Shown here one piece after another: positions 1 to 6,714 of a DNA stretch of 10,001 bases; positions within the stretch are counted from its first letter, which is position 1, and each line of letters begins with the position of its first letter. The translations under genes were made by a program, and so were the position numbers. Origin of the DNA: Oscillospiraceae bacterium (GTDB lineage Bacteria > Bacillota > Clostridia > Oscillospirales > Oscillospiraceae); NCBI GenBank assembly GCA_031264545.1, contig JAISDV010000079.1, positions 1 through 10,001 of the forward strand, given 5' to 3'. The notes beneath the pieces were generated by a model. It was given only the letters and a program-made list of their open reading frames with translations. It was not told where the DNA came from and searched no databases.

Positions 1-254
1 CGGTAAGCCCCGTTGATGTCCAGCGCCGCCCCGCCGATGACGGTATAGGGGGAAATTTTGACCGGGGCGAGCTGCGGGAACCAGAGGTTAGCCGGAATAG
101 CCGCGGCAAAGCCCGTCACGGAAAGCGCCGCCAGCAGGATGAATTTTTTGTCGGAAACCGGGCGCCCGGTCACCCGCCCCCGTTTTTTCGGGGGCGGGGC
201 GGCCTGAGAGACGGCGGCGGGATTCGCCAAAACCGCCGCGGGGGAAACGCGCAT
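1..254 (-). CDS. N-terminus of a membrane protein, probably ABC transporter permease (partial)
   Basis: The first 84 codons of a gene that runs off the left edge. It starts with ATG at 254, seven bases after a strong AGGAGG site, and only 19 bp after the stop of the substrate-binding protein gene, so it is in the same operon. Residues 1-36 form an Ala/Pro-rich tail ending in a basic stretch (KKRGR). About residues 37-59 (KFILLAALSVTGFAAAI followed by PANLWF) form one hydrophobic segment, consistent with a positive-inside first membrane helix. The visible part carries no family-defining motif; the permease domain motif of the SsuC/TauC family would lie further on. The assignment as permease is inferred from its position directly after an SsuA-type binding protein. 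It could be another membrane protein. Confidence 0.5.
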   Translation of the reverse strand, partial: MRVSPAAVLANPAAVSQAAPPPKKRGRVTGRPVSDKKFILLAALSVTGFAAAIPANLWFPQLAPVKISPYTVIGGAALDINGAY

Positions 255-273
255 TTTTCTTCCTCCTTTGGCC

Positions 274-1326
274 TCACTTGCCAAGCGTCAAATCCACTTT
301 ATAATAGGCGTCATCGGCAAATTGTGCCGGGGCGGTCTTGAGATAGCCGATGTTATAGAGCTCCGTGGCGAAATACAGCACATCGGCGCCGACGTCCTGC
401 GTGTTGTTCGCGTGGCTTTGGGCGGAGGGGTAGGCGTAGCTCTTGACCAGCTCCTCGGCGAGCGCCTTGTCCTCGATCGCGGAATATTGCTTGTCGGAGA
501 TGATGTCCACCGCTTCCTTCGGGTTTTCGGCGATCCATTCCTGCGCTTTATGATAGGCGCGGAGCAGGGCGGAAACCTTTTCCGGGCTGTCGCTGATCAC
601 CTTGGCGGAAGCATAGAGGAAGCAGCAATATTTGCCTGCAAAGGTCGGGTCGGTAGAAAGATCGAAGAGCACCTCGTACTCGTCCGCGTGTTCGCCGGAG
701 GTGTAAACGGAGCCGAGCGGGTCCCACAGAGCCGCGACATCCACCTCGTCTTTTTTAAGGGCTTCAATTTCCAGGTTGCCGTCAGAAAAAACAACGAACT
801 CGACCTCTTTTTTTGACTGGTCGGCGGAGATACCGGCTTTTTCCACCCATACGCTCGCCACCTGGTGAGGCGTACCGCCGATTTCGTCGACCGCGATTTT
901 CTTGCCTCTCAGATCGGCGGCGGTTTTGATGGGCGAGCCCTTCTTGACGATGAACTTGATGCATCCGTTGTGCAGGCCGTCGACGACCTTCACATTCACG
1001 CCTTCCTCAATGGAAGGGAAAAACTGGAAGTCGCCGTTGACGATGGGGATCGTACCGTTGTTCAGTCCGATTTTGCGGGTCTCCGCGTCGGCGGAGATCA
1101 GGGTGACGTCAAAGCCTTCCTCCGCAAAGAAGCCCCTGTCGTAGGCGATATAGATAGGCGCGCCGCAAAGAGCGCCGTCCTTGCCGGGAATGTCGATTTT
1201 GCCGTACTTGTACGCGCCGTCGTCGGCGGCGGTACCCGTTTTGTTTGAGCAGCCGGCCAGATTGAGGGCCAGGACAAGCGCCAGGAGCAGCGCGGCCGCG
1301 CCGGTGATTTTTTTACTGCGTTTCAT
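274..1326 (-). CDS. ABC transporter substrate-binding lipoprotein, SsuA/NMT1-THI5-like family
   Basis: A 350-aa extracytoplasmic solute-binding protein. Residues 1-26 are a lipoprotein signal peptide: basic MKRSKK, a hydrophobic core, then the lipobox LAGC with Cys26 as the lipidated residue. After a short linker comes the family's typical opening (GAPIYIAYDRGFFAEEGFDV), then the two-lobed binding fold; the stretch EIEALKKDEVDVAALWDP is typical of the second half of SsuA/TauA/NMT1 proteins. ATG at 1326 is chosen because AAGGAG lies nine bases upstream; ATGs at 1332 and 1344 are too close to or before that site. The gene follows metY by 70 bp and precedes a probable permease, so it likely imports an organosulfur compound for the nitrogenase-like reductase. 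Family members also bind sulfonates, nitrate or thiamine precursors, so the ligand is an inference from context. Confidence 0.87.
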   Translation of the reverse strand: MKRSKKITGAAALLLALVLALNLAGCSNKTGTAADDGAYKYGKIDIPGKDGALCGAPIYIAYDRGFFAEEGFDVTLISADAETRKIGLNNGTIPIVNGDFQFFPSIEEGVNVKVVDGLHNGCIKFIVKKGSPIKTAADLRGKKIAVDEIGGTPHQVASVWVEKAGISADQSKKEVEFVVFSDGNLEIEALKKDEVDVAALWDPLGSVYTSGEHADEYEVLFDLSTDPTFAGKYCCFLYASAKVISDSPEKVSALLRAYHKAQEWIAENPKEAVDIISDKQYSAIEDKALAEELVKSYAYPSAQSHANNTQDVGADVLYFATELYNIGYLKTAPAQFADDAYYKVDLTLGK

Positions 1327-1344
1327 GATCATAAACTCCTTCAT

Positions 1345-1358
1345 TAAATATATGTTTA
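1345..1358. promoter_or_regulatory. AT-rich imperfect palindrome upstream of the binding-protein gene
   Basis: TAAATATATGTTTA pairs at six of seven positions about its centre, in the short AT-rich gap between metY and the ABC binding-protein gene. A similar site (TAAA...TTTA around an AT core, flanked by TTTAGTA) lies just after the main operon promoter at 6852-6867. Both could be sites for one repressor or activator, but AT-rich palindromes arise easily by chance and I see no convincing promoter beside this one. Confidence 0.3.
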
Positions 1359-1396
1359 GTAGGTTATTGGGCTAAAAAAATTTAAGATCGGTATTC

Positions 1397-2713
1397 TCAG
1401 CCGTTTGCCCTTTTGAAGGCCTGCGCCAAATCGGCAATGAGATCCGCCGGATCTTCCAGGCCCGCCGAAATACGGATGAGATTTTCGGGAATATCGGCGG
1501 CGGCTTTTTCGTCGGCCTCCAGCTCGCCGTGGGTCGTCTGGGGCGAGTTGACGATGAGAGAACGGGCGTCGCCGATGTTGACATGGTAGTGGAACAGTGC
1601 CACCGCGTTCAGGAAGGCTTCCCTCTGCGCCTCGGTCCCCCTGAACCCGAAGGACAGAATGCCGCCTGCGCCTTTTTGGAAATCCCGCTCGCACAGCGCA
1701 CGGCTCGGACTGTCTTTCAATGCCGGATAGCGCACCCATGCCACCTGCGGGTGCGCGCTGAGATATTCCGCCAGCGTTTCGGCGTTATGGCTCTGCTTGG
1801 CCAGCCGCTCCGACAGGGTTTCCAGTCCGATAATGGCGAGGTAGGCGTCGAAGGGGCCGAGTGCCGCGCCGAAGTAGTTCAGGTAATTGAAGCGGATCCG
1901 GGCGGTGAACGGAAAGTCCGGGAACACCTCCGGGAAGGCGCGGTGATTGCCGTCAGAGTCACGCAGCGTGTAATACCTTTCGCTGAACTGCGGGAACCGC
2001 TCACTCTGCCAGTTGAAGCTTCCGCTTTCCAGCACCAGGCCGCCGATGAGGTTGCCGTGGCCGTTCAGCCCCTTGGTCGCGGAGTAGATCACGAGGTCCG
2101 CGCCGTGCGCGAGGGGCCTGAACAGATAGGGCGTCGCCACCGTGTTATCGACCACCAACGGAATACCGTGGGCGTGAGCGACCCTGGCGATAGCGTCCAC
2201 ATCCAGCAGCACCGTATTGGGATTGCTGATGCTTTCGATGAATATCGCCTTGGTGTCCGCTTTGATTTCCTCCGCCAGCTTTTCAGGCGTCAAAATATTC
2301 CTGGCGTAATCAATTCGGATCCCCAGCTTCGGGTAGACTTTCTTAAAGCTGTCCGCACTGCCGCCGTACAGGTAGGGCGAGGTCAGGATGCTGCCGCCGC
2401 CCTCGGCGAGATTCAGCAGCGTATAGCTGACAGCCGCCATACCGCTGGCCAGCGCGATCGCGCCCGCTGCGCCTTCCAGGGCCGCCACGCGCTGCTCCAA
2501 GACCCCTACGGTCGGATTGCCTACGCGGGTGTATAGATTTCCGATTTCCTGAAAGCTGAATAAGCGCCTTGCGTGTTCCACATCCCGGAAGTCATAGGCT
2601 GTGGTTTGGTAAATGGGCGGTGATACGGCCTGATTGTGTTCCCTCGGCTCGTAGCCCGCCCGTACCCGCTGCGTATCGAAACGATATGCGGGCACGTCTG
2701 TTTCTGCTGCCAT
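1397..2713 (-). CDS. metY: O-acetylhomoserine sulfhydrylase (Cys/Met metabolism PLP enzyme)
   Basis: A 438-aa enzyme of the Cys/Met metabolism PLP family, the normal length for MetY. It joins O-acetyl-L-homoserine with sulfide or methanethiol to give homocysteine or methionine. Visible marks are YTRVGNPT (61-68, contacts the PLP phosphate in the partner subunit), the SGMAAV loop (90-95), Asp189 in VVDNT (pyridine nitrogen) and the PLP lysine Lys214 in SATKGLNGHG. The FNYLNYFGAALGPFDAYL insert (275-292) and overall length favour MetY over MetB or MetC. ATG at 2713 is chosen for its AAGGAG site eight bases upstream and because known MetY proteins begin near here (FDTQRVRAGY). The frame stays open upstream to 2809, with an alternative ATG at 2788. 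In this operon it would capture the methanethiol released by the nitrogenase-like reductase, making methionine directly. Confidence 0.93.
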   Translation of the reverse strand: MAAETDVPAYRFDTQRVRAGYEPREHNQAVSPPIYQTTAYDFRDVEHARRLFSFQEIGNLYTRVGNPTVGVLEQRVAALEGAAGAIALASGMAAVSYTLLNLAEGGGSILTSPYLYGGSADSFKKVYPKLGIRIDYARNILTPEKLAEEIKADTKAIFIESISNPNTVLLDVDAIARVAHAHGIPLVVDNTVATPYLFRPLAHGADLVIYSATKGLNGHGNLIGGLVLESGSFNWQSERFPQFSERYYTLRDSDGNHRAFPEVFPDFPFTARIRFNYLNYFGAALGPFDAYLAIIGLETLSERLAKQSHNAETLAEYLSAHPQVAWVRYPALKDSPSRALCERDFQKGAGGILSFGFRGTEAQREAFLNAVALFHYHVNIGDARSLIVNSPQTTHGELEADEKAAADIPENLIRISAGLEDPADLIADLAQAFKRANG

Positions 2714-2783
2714 ACTCTGGCTCCTTTCCTGATTTGGTCCGGGTACATCGGGGCATGTCGCACATGTCGCAGTCGCAGCACAT
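2592..2783 (-). CDS. possible Cys/Met-rich leader ORF overlapping the metY start
   Basis: An ORF of 63 codons whose first 13 residues are MCCDCDMCDMPRC: eight of 13 are Cys or Met. It begins nine bases after a good GGGAGG ribosome site (2793-2798), in the 104-bp gap between the nifB-like stop and metY. It then overlaps the metY start in another frame, so its later part is probably not meaningful in itself. A ribosome slowed at these codons would sit just ahead of the metY ribosome binding site, which could make metY translation depend on Cys/Met supply. I see no terminator hairpin here, so any control would be translational. The same Shine-Dalgarno could instead serve the ATG at 2788, giving MetY a short N-terminal extension. 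Confidence 0.35.
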   Translation of the reverse strand: MCCDCDMCDMPRCTRTKSGKEPEYGSRNRRARISFRYAAGTGGLRAEGTQSGRITAHLPNHSL

Positions 2784-2817
2784 ATCATATCGCCTCCCTC
2801 TGTTTCCAAAATTTATA

Positions 2818-3693
2818 TCAGCCGTGTGAGAAGGTGTTTTCCGGCCTCACCGGATGACTATACAGCTCCCCGGATACGTCCTTGCCGCCGGGAATTCCCG
2901 CCGCGTCCGCACGGCACCGCTGGCAGTGCCGGAACACCTTCAGGTAGTGCTCGGCTTCCGCCCTGGTCCTGCTGATGAGGGCGCACCCGGGGGCGGAGCA
3001 CCACGCCAGCCTGTGCTGCGGGATCAGCGGGATAATGTTGTAGAGCTTGGCGCCCGCTCCGCTGACCGCTTTTGCAACTTCCGGCACATGATCGGCGTTG
3101 ATTTCCGGGATCAGCACGGTGTTCACCTTGACGGTAATGCCTGCCGCCGCGGCCCGGCGGATCCCGGCGAGCTGGTTTCGGATCAATATCTCCGCCGCGT
3201 CCCGCCCCTCATACCGTCTGCCGTGGTAGCTGACGCTCCCGCAGATCTGCGCCTGAAGCGCCGGATCGACCGCGTTGACAGTGACGGTGAGGGCGTCGAT
3301 TCCAAGCTCCGCGAGCGCGTCCGCGAAATCCGGCAGCAGCAGCCCGTTGGTGCTCATACATGTGATGATGTCGGGAAACGCCGCCCGGATCAGCCGGAAG
3401 GTTTCGAGCGCGTAGGGCGTTGCCAGCGTTTCGCCCGGCCCCGCCACACCGGCCACGGTGATGTCCGGGCAGAGGGCTACGGCTTTCCGCACGGTCTCGG
3501 CCGCTTCCTGCGGCGTAAGGATCGCGGCCGCCACGCCGGGCCGCCGGTCAATATCGTTCAGCCGCCGGTCGCAGAAATGGCACTGGATATTACACCCCGG
3601 ACTGACCGGCAGATGGACCCTGCCTTTATGCGATTTTGACCCTGTTGAAAAACAGGGATGCGACAGCGCGAGCGCGTCAAGGGTTTTGCTCAT
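2818..3693 (-). CDS. nifB: NifB-like radical SAM cofactor maturase (no NifX domain)
   Basis: A 291-aa radical SAM protein closely matching the NifB core. NifB fuses two [4Fe-4S] clusters and inserts a SAM-derived carbide to make the [8Fe-9S-C] precursor of nitrogenase cofactors. Visible marks: HPCF (12-15, Cys14 a cluster ligand in NifB), GRVHLPVSPGCNIQCHFCDR with the radical SAM cysteines Cys34, Cys38 and Cys41, AGPGET (84-89, SAM binding), and HCQRCRADAAG near the C-terminus (Cys257, Cys260). It ends without the NifX-like domain found in many diazotroph NifB proteins. ATG at 3693 is preferred because GGAG lies eight bases upstream; the frame is open further, to a TTG at 3744 with no ribosome site. 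It lies 84 bp after the NifK-like gene in the same operon, so it presumably matures the cofactor of that enzyme. I recall the equivalent gene in the R. rubrum mar cluster being called marB. Confidence 0.88.
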   Translation of the reverse strand: MSKTLDALALSHPCFSTGSKSHKGRVHLPVSPGCNIQCHFCDRRLNDIDRRPGVAAAILTPQEAAETVRKAVALCPDITVAGVAGPGETLATPYALETFRLIRAAFPDIITCMSTNGLLLPDFADALAELGIDALTVTVNAVDPALQAQICGSVSYHGRRYEGRDAAEILIRNQLAGIRRAAAAGITVKVNTVLIPEINADHVPEVAKAVSGAGAKLYNIIPLIPQHRLAWCSAPGCALISRTRAEAEHYLKVFRHCQRCRADAAGIPGGKDVSGELYSHPVRPENTFSHG

Positions 3694-3777
3694 AGCTTTG
3701 CTCCGATTCTTCCGATAAGCCGTCTCGGTCAGCTGCGCCGGCAAACGCCGCGCGAGGACCCATACGGCTTTTCTTCT

Positions 3778-5118
3778 TCAGCGGTAAGTCGCCAATACAT
3801 TATGGTAAATATCCTCGATTACCCGCAATCCGCCGGAAAAGCCGGCGTAGTTGGCGGCCAGCACCAAGCGGTACGGGCTTGGAAGCGCCGCTGAGAGGAA
3901 GTCATAGTCCTTCTCGCGGGCAAGCGCCTTGTCCCAGCCGCTGCCGATTATGAGGCCCCGCCCGCTATGCGCCAGCTTGCGGATGGCCTCCTGTGCCAGG
4001 CCCGCGTCCGGTTCAAAGACGATCGGTATCTCCCGCTTGCCGGAGGCGGAGGAAAGCTCCGCTTGAATCTGCTCCTGAAATTTCTCCGGCGTGTTGTCAG
4101 TCACGAATTGCTCTTTCGGGACGATGCCGGCCTCGTGAAGCAGGAATTTGCTCAGCCCAACCACGTAGCCCGCGTCGTGCAGGATATGCACGTGATTCGG
4201 CAGGCCGTAACGAAATTCCAGCAGGAAGGTGGCGAGATTGTCGATTTCCTCGTAATAGGCGGCGCTTTCCCGCCTCACGAAGGCTTCCGCCTTTGCCCTG
4301 TCTATTTCCGCGCCCTGCGCCAGGACAAAACCGATCACCTGGGAGAGGAATTTTTCCGTCTGATTCGCGCCGATCGGGATATGCGGGAACCAAGTGAACG
4401 CCTGCCCGTATTTGGCCTCCAAGTGCTCCGCGATGGGCAGCCCGTACCACGGGGAAACCAGAATGTTGCAGTTCGCGCGGGGGATGCGCCGCCATTCCTT
4501 CACGCCGTCCGACAGCGGGCCGAACAAAATATGGACCTTCAGCCCCAGGCCCTCCAACAGACGCTTGTATTCGCTGAGGTTACCCTTCCAAAACGGGTCC
4601 TGATAGGGCAGCGACGCGAACAGGTTGACGGTGTTTTTTTCGGAACGGCGCCCGTTTTCTTCCGCATACAAGTCCACATACTGGTCGATGATCGCGTTGA
4701 CCACAGCGCTGTGCGCTTCAAAATTGCTGCTTTTGAACCCCGCCGTTTCAACGGCTACCACCGGCCGGCCTTCGTCCCGGAATTCCTCCGCCAGGCTGTC
4801 CGCGTCATCCCCGACGATACCGGAGGTGCAGCCGGTGAGGATCACCTGCAAGTCGGTGTCCAGCACCTTGAAGGTGTTTTCCACGATCTCCCGCAGCCGG
4901 TCGATACCGCCGAACACCACTTCCTTTTCGGAAAAGTTTGTGCAGGGAGCGGTGCTGCCGCCGGCGTATCCGGTGGCGCGCTCGAAGAAGCCGCCGATCA
5001 TATCGCCGCAGCCGGGGCCGGAATGAAGGATCGGCACAGTCCTCGGGATCGCCACCACGCTTTGCATCGCGCCGATGGCGCAGGTATAGCGTTCCTGCTC
5101 GATCACACCGCCGCGCAT
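3778..5118 (-). CDS. marK: nitrogenase-like beta subunit (NifK family), probable methylthio-alkane reductase MarK
   Basis: A 446-aa protein of the nitrogenase component 1 family, beta (NifK) side. Three cysteines stand where P-cluster ligands are expected: Cys13 (TCAIGAM), Cys37 (HSGPGCGD) and Cys97 (LTGCTSGIVGDD). Their spacings (24 and 60) are close to NifK's 25 and 58. It is shorter than NifK because the N-terminal extension is absent. ATG at 5118 is chosen: AAGGAG lies eight bases upstream and the gene overlaps the 3' end of the NifD-like gene by 16 bp, which implies translational coupling and a stoichiometric complex. The open frame continues upstream to 5334, but there it is only the shadow of the NifD-like gene. 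Assignment to Mar rather than another nitrogenase-like group rests on metY, the ABC transporter and the Met/Cys leader nearby. Confidence 0.8.
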   Translation of the reverse strand: MRGGVIEQERYTCAIGAMQSVVAIPRTVPILHSGPGCGDMIGGFFERATGYAGGSTAPCTNFSEKEVVFGGIDRLREIVENTFKVLDTDLQVILTGCTSGIVGDDADSLAEEFRDEGRPVVAVETAGFKSSNFEAHSAVVNAIIDQYVDLYAEENGRRSEKNTVNLFASLPYQDPFWKGNLSEYKRLLEGLGLKVHILFGPLSDGVKEWRRIPRANCNILVSPWYGLPIAEHLEAKYGQAFTWFPHIPIGANQTEKFLSQVIGFVLAQGAEIDRAKAEAFVRRESAAYYEEIDNLATFLLEFRYGLPNHVHILHDAGYVVGLSKFLLHEAGIVPKEQFVTDNTPEKFQEQIQAELSSASGKREIPIVFEPDAGLAQEAIRKLAHSGRGLIIGSGWDKALAREKDYDFLSAALPSPYRLVLAANYAGFSGGLRVIEDIYHNVLATYR

Positions 5119-6611
5119 GCCCTGTTCTCCTTCCTTGTGAGGAATGTGTTCGGCTTCTGCCGCAGCCACCAGTCGGTATAGGGGTTGACGGCGTGCCGTT
5201 CCAGATTTTTGACAAACTCGTCGTTTTCCAGCGTTTCCAAAATACGCTCGCCGTATTTGACCAGGCCCTCGTAGCCCATGGCATAGTGCTCGTCGCCGAT
5301 CAGCAGCGACGGGATGCCGAGCTTTGCGCCCCAAAGTGTCATTCCGCCGTGCCTCGCCAGCAGCAAATCCGGGCGCAGCCGGTTCAGCACGTTGACCAAT
5401 TCGAACTCCTGTTTGTTGCAGACGTTGAAGTTCGGCACGTCTCCGTAGTCTTTTACCCGCTGGGCAAGCTGGTCGCTGTCCGGCTCGCCGTTATCAAAGA
5501 GCGGGTCGTGATGGAAGATGGCCGCGCCGGCGGCCTTGATTTCCAGCTCCCCCAGCACGGACAGCAGCGCGTGGCCGTGGGCCGCGCCGCCGGTCACATA
5601 GGCGGTCAGTTCCCCATCGGGCTTGATCGCCCGGATCCGCTCTCTGACCGCCGCTATTTTTGGCAGATATTCCGCTTTCTTTTCGGCGATCACCTGTTCG
5701 GCAGCGGCTTCCTTGCCCAGTAATTTTCCTAAGGCCCTGAACCAGCGGTCGGTCTGCGCCACGCCGTAGGGCGGGGCGGTAGGCAGCTCGGGGACGCCGA
5801 ATTCCTGCTCCAGCACCGCGCCGAGATAGGAGCCCAGCGTGGAACAGGCCTGGACCGTGGCCGCCGCCTCGCTGCTCCGGGCCAGGCTTTCCACCGTGGA
5901 ATAGGGCGTGATGTAGTTCGGCTTCGCACCGAAGGGGGCGAACCAGTCCTTGAACACGTCGCTGCCCCAGAAATTGATGACGTTGATCAAATCGTCCCGG
6001 CGTTTGCGGGGCGGCTTTATCAGCTTGCGGGCAATGCCGTGATAACCCGCGTCGAAGCCGGTCGTCCAGACGGAGGAGCGGAAGCCCTCGCAGAAAATCG
6101 CCGCCACGGGAATGCCCAGCTCCGCCTCCGCCTCGTCGCAGACGCTTTCCACATCGTCGCCGATAATGCCCGCGGCGCAGGTGGTGAGCACGAAAATGGC
6201 CTTGGGCCGGGCGCGTTCATAGACCTCTCGGATGGCGTTTGCCAGCTTGCCGTTACCGCCGTACACCGTATCCCTTTCCGTGAGGTTGGTGGAGTAAATT
6301 TTGCGCTGGGTGGGGGTTTCCACACCGCGCAGGGGCGAATTCACCCGGTAGGTAAAGGCAAATTCGTGATAACAGGAGGAGCAGCCCACCGGTCCGTGGC
6401 TGATGACCGCCCCGTCCTGCACCAATATGGTCATGCACGCCGCCTTGGAGCTGGCGCAGCCCACGCATTGGGTAAAGCTGCGGGGATTGTCCTTGATGCC
6501 GCGCCGGGCGCAGCTGACCAGCTCCGCCGCGCCGCCCTGAAAGCCGGTGATGGAGTTGATCCTGATTTCCCGGATCTGCACCGCCGGGAGCGATAAATTG
6601 ACCTTGCTCAT
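5103..6611 (-). CDS. marD: nitrogenase-like alpha subunit (NifD family), probable methylthio-alkane reductase MarD
   Basis: A 502-aa nitrogenase component 1 alpha-type protein. P-cluster-type cysteines are Cys52 (QCVGCASSKAA, with an extra Cys49), Cys77 (ISHGPVGCSSC, with an extra Cys80) and Cys145 (LTTCAAGIIGDD). Both residues that hold the NifD active-site cofactor appear to be present: Cys256 (QACSTLGSYLG) and His442 (GDEHYAMGYEG). The last follows a typical PDLLLARHGGMTLWGAKLGIP stretch (here split by a few family-specific residues). Retention of both ligands, plus a NifB-like neighbour, suggests a carbide-containing cofactor rather than the cofactor-less site of BchN-type proteins. In R. 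rubrum Mar reduces methyl thioethers to methanethiol and a hydrocarbon. ATG at 6611 is used, with GGGAGG just before it; an in-frame TTG at 6623 overlaps that ribosome site and is rejected. It is the first structural gene after the attenuator. Confidence 0.82.
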   Translation of the reverse strand: MSKVNLSLPAVQIREIRINSITGFQGGAAELVSCARRGIKDNPRSFTQCVGCASSKAACMTILVQDGAVISHGPVGCSSCYHEFAFTYRVNSPLRGVETPTQRKIYSTNLTERDTVYGGNGKLANAIREVYERARPKAIFVLTTCAAGIIGDDVESVCDEAEAELGIPVAAIFCEGFRSSVWTTGFDAGYHGIARKLIKPPRKRRDDLINVINFWGSDVFKDWFAPFGAKPNYITPYSTVESLARSSEAAATVQACSTLGSYLGAVLEQEFGVPELPTAPPYGVAQTDRWFRALGKLLGKEAAAEQVIAEKKAEYLPKIAAVRERIRAIKPDGELTAYVTGGAAHGHALLSVLGELEIKAAGAAIFHHDPLFDNGEPDSDQLAQRVKDYGDVPNFNVCNKQEFELVNVLNRLRPDLLLARHGGMTLWGAKLGIPSLLIGDEHYAMGYEGLVKYGERILETLENDEFVKNLERHAVNPYTDWWLRQKPNTFLTRKENRACAAV

Positions 6612-6656
6612 AGAACCTCCCAATAAGAAGCGCCGCGCGCCTGGATTCGTCGGGGT

Positions 6657-6695
6657 ATAAAAAGAGACGCAGCCCGGAAATCTCGGACTGCGCCT
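6657..6695 (-). terminator. intrinsic terminator of the Met/Cys attenuator
   Basis: On the minus strand the arms GCGCAGTCCG (6693-6684) and CGGGCTGCGT (6676-6667) pair over ten positions with two G-U wobbles. The stem extends two more pairs outward (6695/6665 and 6694/6666) around a seven-base loop. It is followed by C and TTTTT (6663-6659). It sits between the leader peptide and the NifD-like gene, about 46 bp before that start, and would stop transcription before the structural genes. Its 5' arm is also part of the antiterminator. Confidence 0.85.
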
Positions 6696-6714
6696 TTGCC
6701 GCAGACAAAAATTT
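6678..6714 (-). promoter_or_regulatory. antiterminator hairpin of the attenuator
   Basis: Bases 6714-6700 pair with 6692-6678 at 13 of 15 positions (mismatches at 6705/6687 and 6707/6685; three U-G wobbles) around a seven-base loop, 6699-6693. The 3' arm contains most of the terminator's 5' arm, so the two hairpins exclude each other. The 5' arm begins at the last base of the leader stop codon. A ribosome at the stop codon would therefore cover it and allow termination. A ribosome held back at the Met and Cys codons would leave it free. The pairing was worked out by hand, without energy calculation. Confidence 0.75.

Noticed and set aside
1370..1396. Run of T on the minus strand after metY as a terminator
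   Set aside because: Only a three-base stem can be formed ahead of it; it does not look like a working terminator, and the next gene's ribosome site is close by.
3694..3777. Small ORF (28 codons from ATG 3763) and the TTG 3744 start before the nifB-like gene
   Set aside because: Neither has a good ribosome site or unusual composition; the gap looks like ordinary spacer.
5119..5334. 72-codon N-terminal extension of the NifK-like protein
   Set aside because: The extension is the third frame of the NifD-like coding region, of arginine-rich shadow composition; ATG 5118 has its own AAGGAG site and gives the family's normal N-terminus.
3778..6611. True nitrogen-fixing nitrogenase or NifEN scaffold
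   Set aside because: The beta subunit lacks the NifK N-terminal extension, no nifH/E/N/V genes are present, and metY plus a Met/Cys leader point to sulfur metabolism.
6612..6623. TTG start for the NifD-like protein, four codons upstream
   Set aside because: That TTG overlaps the GGGAGG ribosome site that serves ATG 6611.
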